Both the position numbers and the translations under genes were made by a program. A model generated the notes under the pieces. The model ran no database searches. It saw nothing but the letters and a program-made list of their open reading frames with translations, and was not told the DNA's origin. DNA of 38,286 bases from Candidatus Magasanikbacteria bacterium CG10_big_fil_rev_8_21_14_0_10_47_10 (GTDB taxonomy: Bacteria; Patescibacteriota; Patescibacteriia; Magasanikbacterales; UBA922), in the NCBI GenBank assembly GCA_002773135.1, contig PFCB01000021.1, forward strand, positions 961 to 39,246, in the 5' to 3' direction. This document shows, piece after piece, positions 36,749-38,286 of the stretch. Every line of letters starts with the position of its first letter. The first letter of the stretch is position 1.

Positions 36749-36803
36749 CCGGGCAGCCGAGCCAAAGGACTTGTGCTGCCTGCCCACTCCTCAAAATTTT
36801 TAT

Positions 36804-36825
36804 GCGAACCATTTGGTTCGTTTTT
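36804..36825 (+). terminator. Intrinsic terminator
   Basis: CGAACC-ATTT-GGTTCG-TTTTT. Confidence 0.75.
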
Positions 36826-36854
36826 ACATGCAAAAATGCTATACTGGGGTGCAG

Positions 36855-36906
36855 AATGACAAACTATAAAATTTCATTTGACATTTGTGCTTGATCATTT
36901 GTCATT
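36855..36906. repeat. AT-rich inverted-repeat segment
   Basis: AATGACAAA (36855-36863)...TTTGTCATT (36898-36906). Confidence 0.4.
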
Positions 36907-36915
36907 TTCCTTTTT

Positions 36916-37722
36916 ATGCAGCAATTCGCCCTCACACTTCTTCAAACAGTGGCAATGGAACTGATCGCTGTTCTGGGAATTTTTTTTGCACTCGGATTTT
37001 TACTTTCCAAAGTCCAAAAAGCAACACATGAAAATTATACACGGACCATTGGTTGGAAAGGGATATTGCTTACCGCGTGGATTGGCACACCTATTCACGA
37101 ACTGGGACATGCTTTTTTTGCCAAGCTGTTTCATCATAAAATTTCCAACATCACCCTGTTTCAGCCGAACAAATCAACCGGTGGCTTGGGCCATGTTGAA
37201 CACAGCTTCAACAGTAACAGTGTTTACCAGCGCATAGGAAATTTTTTTATTGGTGCGGCTCCGCTTTTTTTTGGTGGCGCAGCGCTTATAGGCATACTTT
37301 ATTTTGTGCTGCCAAATGGAAAAGACATCATTGCAATGCTCAATGTTCAATATGATTCCGTGCCGTCCGCAATAGACACATTGAAAAATGTTTTTTTTGC
37401 GCTCATTCAGCGGGATAATCTCAACAATACGATATTCTGGATTTTTGTCTATATTTCTTTTTGCATCAGCGCGCACATGGCGCCAAGCAAACAAGACGTA
37501 AAAGGCATGTGGCGCGGTTTTGCCTGGCTTGTCGGGTTGCTTGTTATCTTCAACTTCATTCTTATGCTCATGAACATTGATCCGCGTGAATACGTGATGC
37601 GCATCGCCTCTTCGCTGTCAATAATTGTCGCTGTTTTTGTGTACGCGCTTCTTATTGCGACAGTCCACTATGTTGTTACCTTCATCCTTCTGCGCCTTCC
37701 CTTTCAGCTGCTGAGGCGTTGA
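36916..37722 (+). CDS. Membrane protein with HExxH (putative M50-like metallopeptidase relative)
   Basis: GTPIHELGHAFFAKLFHHKISNITLFQPN in a polytopic protein. Confidence 0.6.
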   Translation: MQQFALTLLQTVAMELIAVLGIFFALGFLLSKVQKATHENYTRTIGWKGILLTAWIGTPIHELGHAFFAKLFHHKISNITLFQPNKSTGGLGHVEHSFNSNSVYQRIGNFFIGAAPLFFGGAALIGILYFVLPNGKDIIAMLNVQYDSVPSAIDTLKNVFFALIQRDNLNNTIFWIFVYISFCISAHMAPSKQDVKGMWRGFAWLVGLLVIFNFILMLMNIDPREYVMRIASSLSIIVAVFVYALLIATVHYVVTFILLRLPFQLLRR

Positions 37723-37775
37723 TCTTTGCGCGAAATAGTGTACAATCAATCAACCTGTTGTTTGTAATTTTTTTT

Positions 37776-38286
37776 ATGAAACAAAGACACATATCCATAC
37801 TGCTTTTCATTGCGTCTTCCCTTCTCTTGGGGGTGGGATGTGGATCGTCCACACCGGAGCCCCCACCGCGCCCGGTATCGGATACAAATCCGCAGGCGGC
37901 AGTGACACTCAAAGCCACGGTGAAAGCCGCCAATCATGAAACACAAAACGGTACGGTTGTTATCGATGAAGTGGATGTATCCGGACCGGCATGGGCTGTG
38001 CTGTATTCTGACGCCGGAAAACGCCCCGGAACGGTCATAACGTCAACCAAATTACAAAAAGGAAAAAATGAAAAGGTACCACTGGAAAGCGGCCAGGTCA
38101 CTCTTGGCGAACATTCATTTTTTATTTTGATCCACGAAGACGCCGGTATTCAGGGTCAATTTGAGTTTCCACAAACAGATTTGCCCGCGAGTGACCTAAA
38201 AGCTGTTGCGATTACCATTACCAATATAGCTCCGGCCGATGATGAAAATCCTGTTTCCTGTACAAGCGATGCGCGTGATTGCGCTG
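37776..38286 (+). CDS. Secreted lipoprotein, truncated by window end
   Basis: MKQRHISILLFIASSLLLGVGCGSSTPEPPP (signal and lipobox); AWAVLYSDAGKRPGTVITSTKLQKGKNEKVPL resembles DUF7282-type domains. Confidence 0.6.
   Translation, partial: MKQRHISILLFIASSLLLGVGCGSSTPEPPPRPVSDTNPQAAVTLKATVKAANHETQNGTVVIDEVDVSGPAWAVLYSDAGKRPGTVITSTKLQKGKNEKVPLESGQVTLGEHSFFILIHEDAGIQGQFEFPQTDLPASDLKAVAITITNIAPADDENPVSCTSDARDCA

Noticed and set aside
1-38286. CRISPR arrays, tRNA or rRNA genes, transposases/integrases
   Set aside because: None recognised by eye; short tRNAs could have been missed, so tRNAscan-SE and Infernal should be run

Overview
This window looks like a Patescibacteria/CPR-type chromosome segment. 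That placement is an inference from the gene set and from the reduced proteins (short AlaS, short RpoA). Left to right it contains: (1) a nucleotide-sugar block (RmlD-like fragment, RmlB, cupin epimerase), NUDIX, HIT, a large membrane protein and PgsA; (2) a leftward ribosomal operon infA-rpmJ-rpsM-rpsK-rpsD-rpoA-rplQ-rplM-rpsI with palindromic repeats in its gaps; (3) a winged-helix-like regulator, a short alaS, a membrane protein and an mnmA carrying in-frame repeat-like inserts; (4) the main discovery candidate, about 18.6-29.1 kb: one stand-alone ATP-grasp (PPDK_N-type) gene with SIX paralogous proteins, each a variable ~270-410 aa domain fused to a C-terminal phospho-histidine swivel domain (T/S/C-H-A-A motif), and no PEP-binding TIM barrel. 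This resembles an exploded rifampin-phosphotransferase/PEP-synthase architecture with one kinase and many substrate or carrier modules. (5) Three visibly GC-rich gene cassettes in the AT-richer background; two encode histidine-phosphatase-like proteins, one flanking and one splitting the ATP-grasp/His array. (6) A leftward cell-envelope block (small membrane protein, ftsW, murG, VirD4/HerA-like ATPase, Wzy/TPR membrane protein), then rpmA, small GC-rich membrane ORFs, an HExxH membrane protein and a truncated lipoprotein. No tRNA, rRNA or CRISPR array was recognised. All family calls come from reading motifs; no database search or composition calculation was run.
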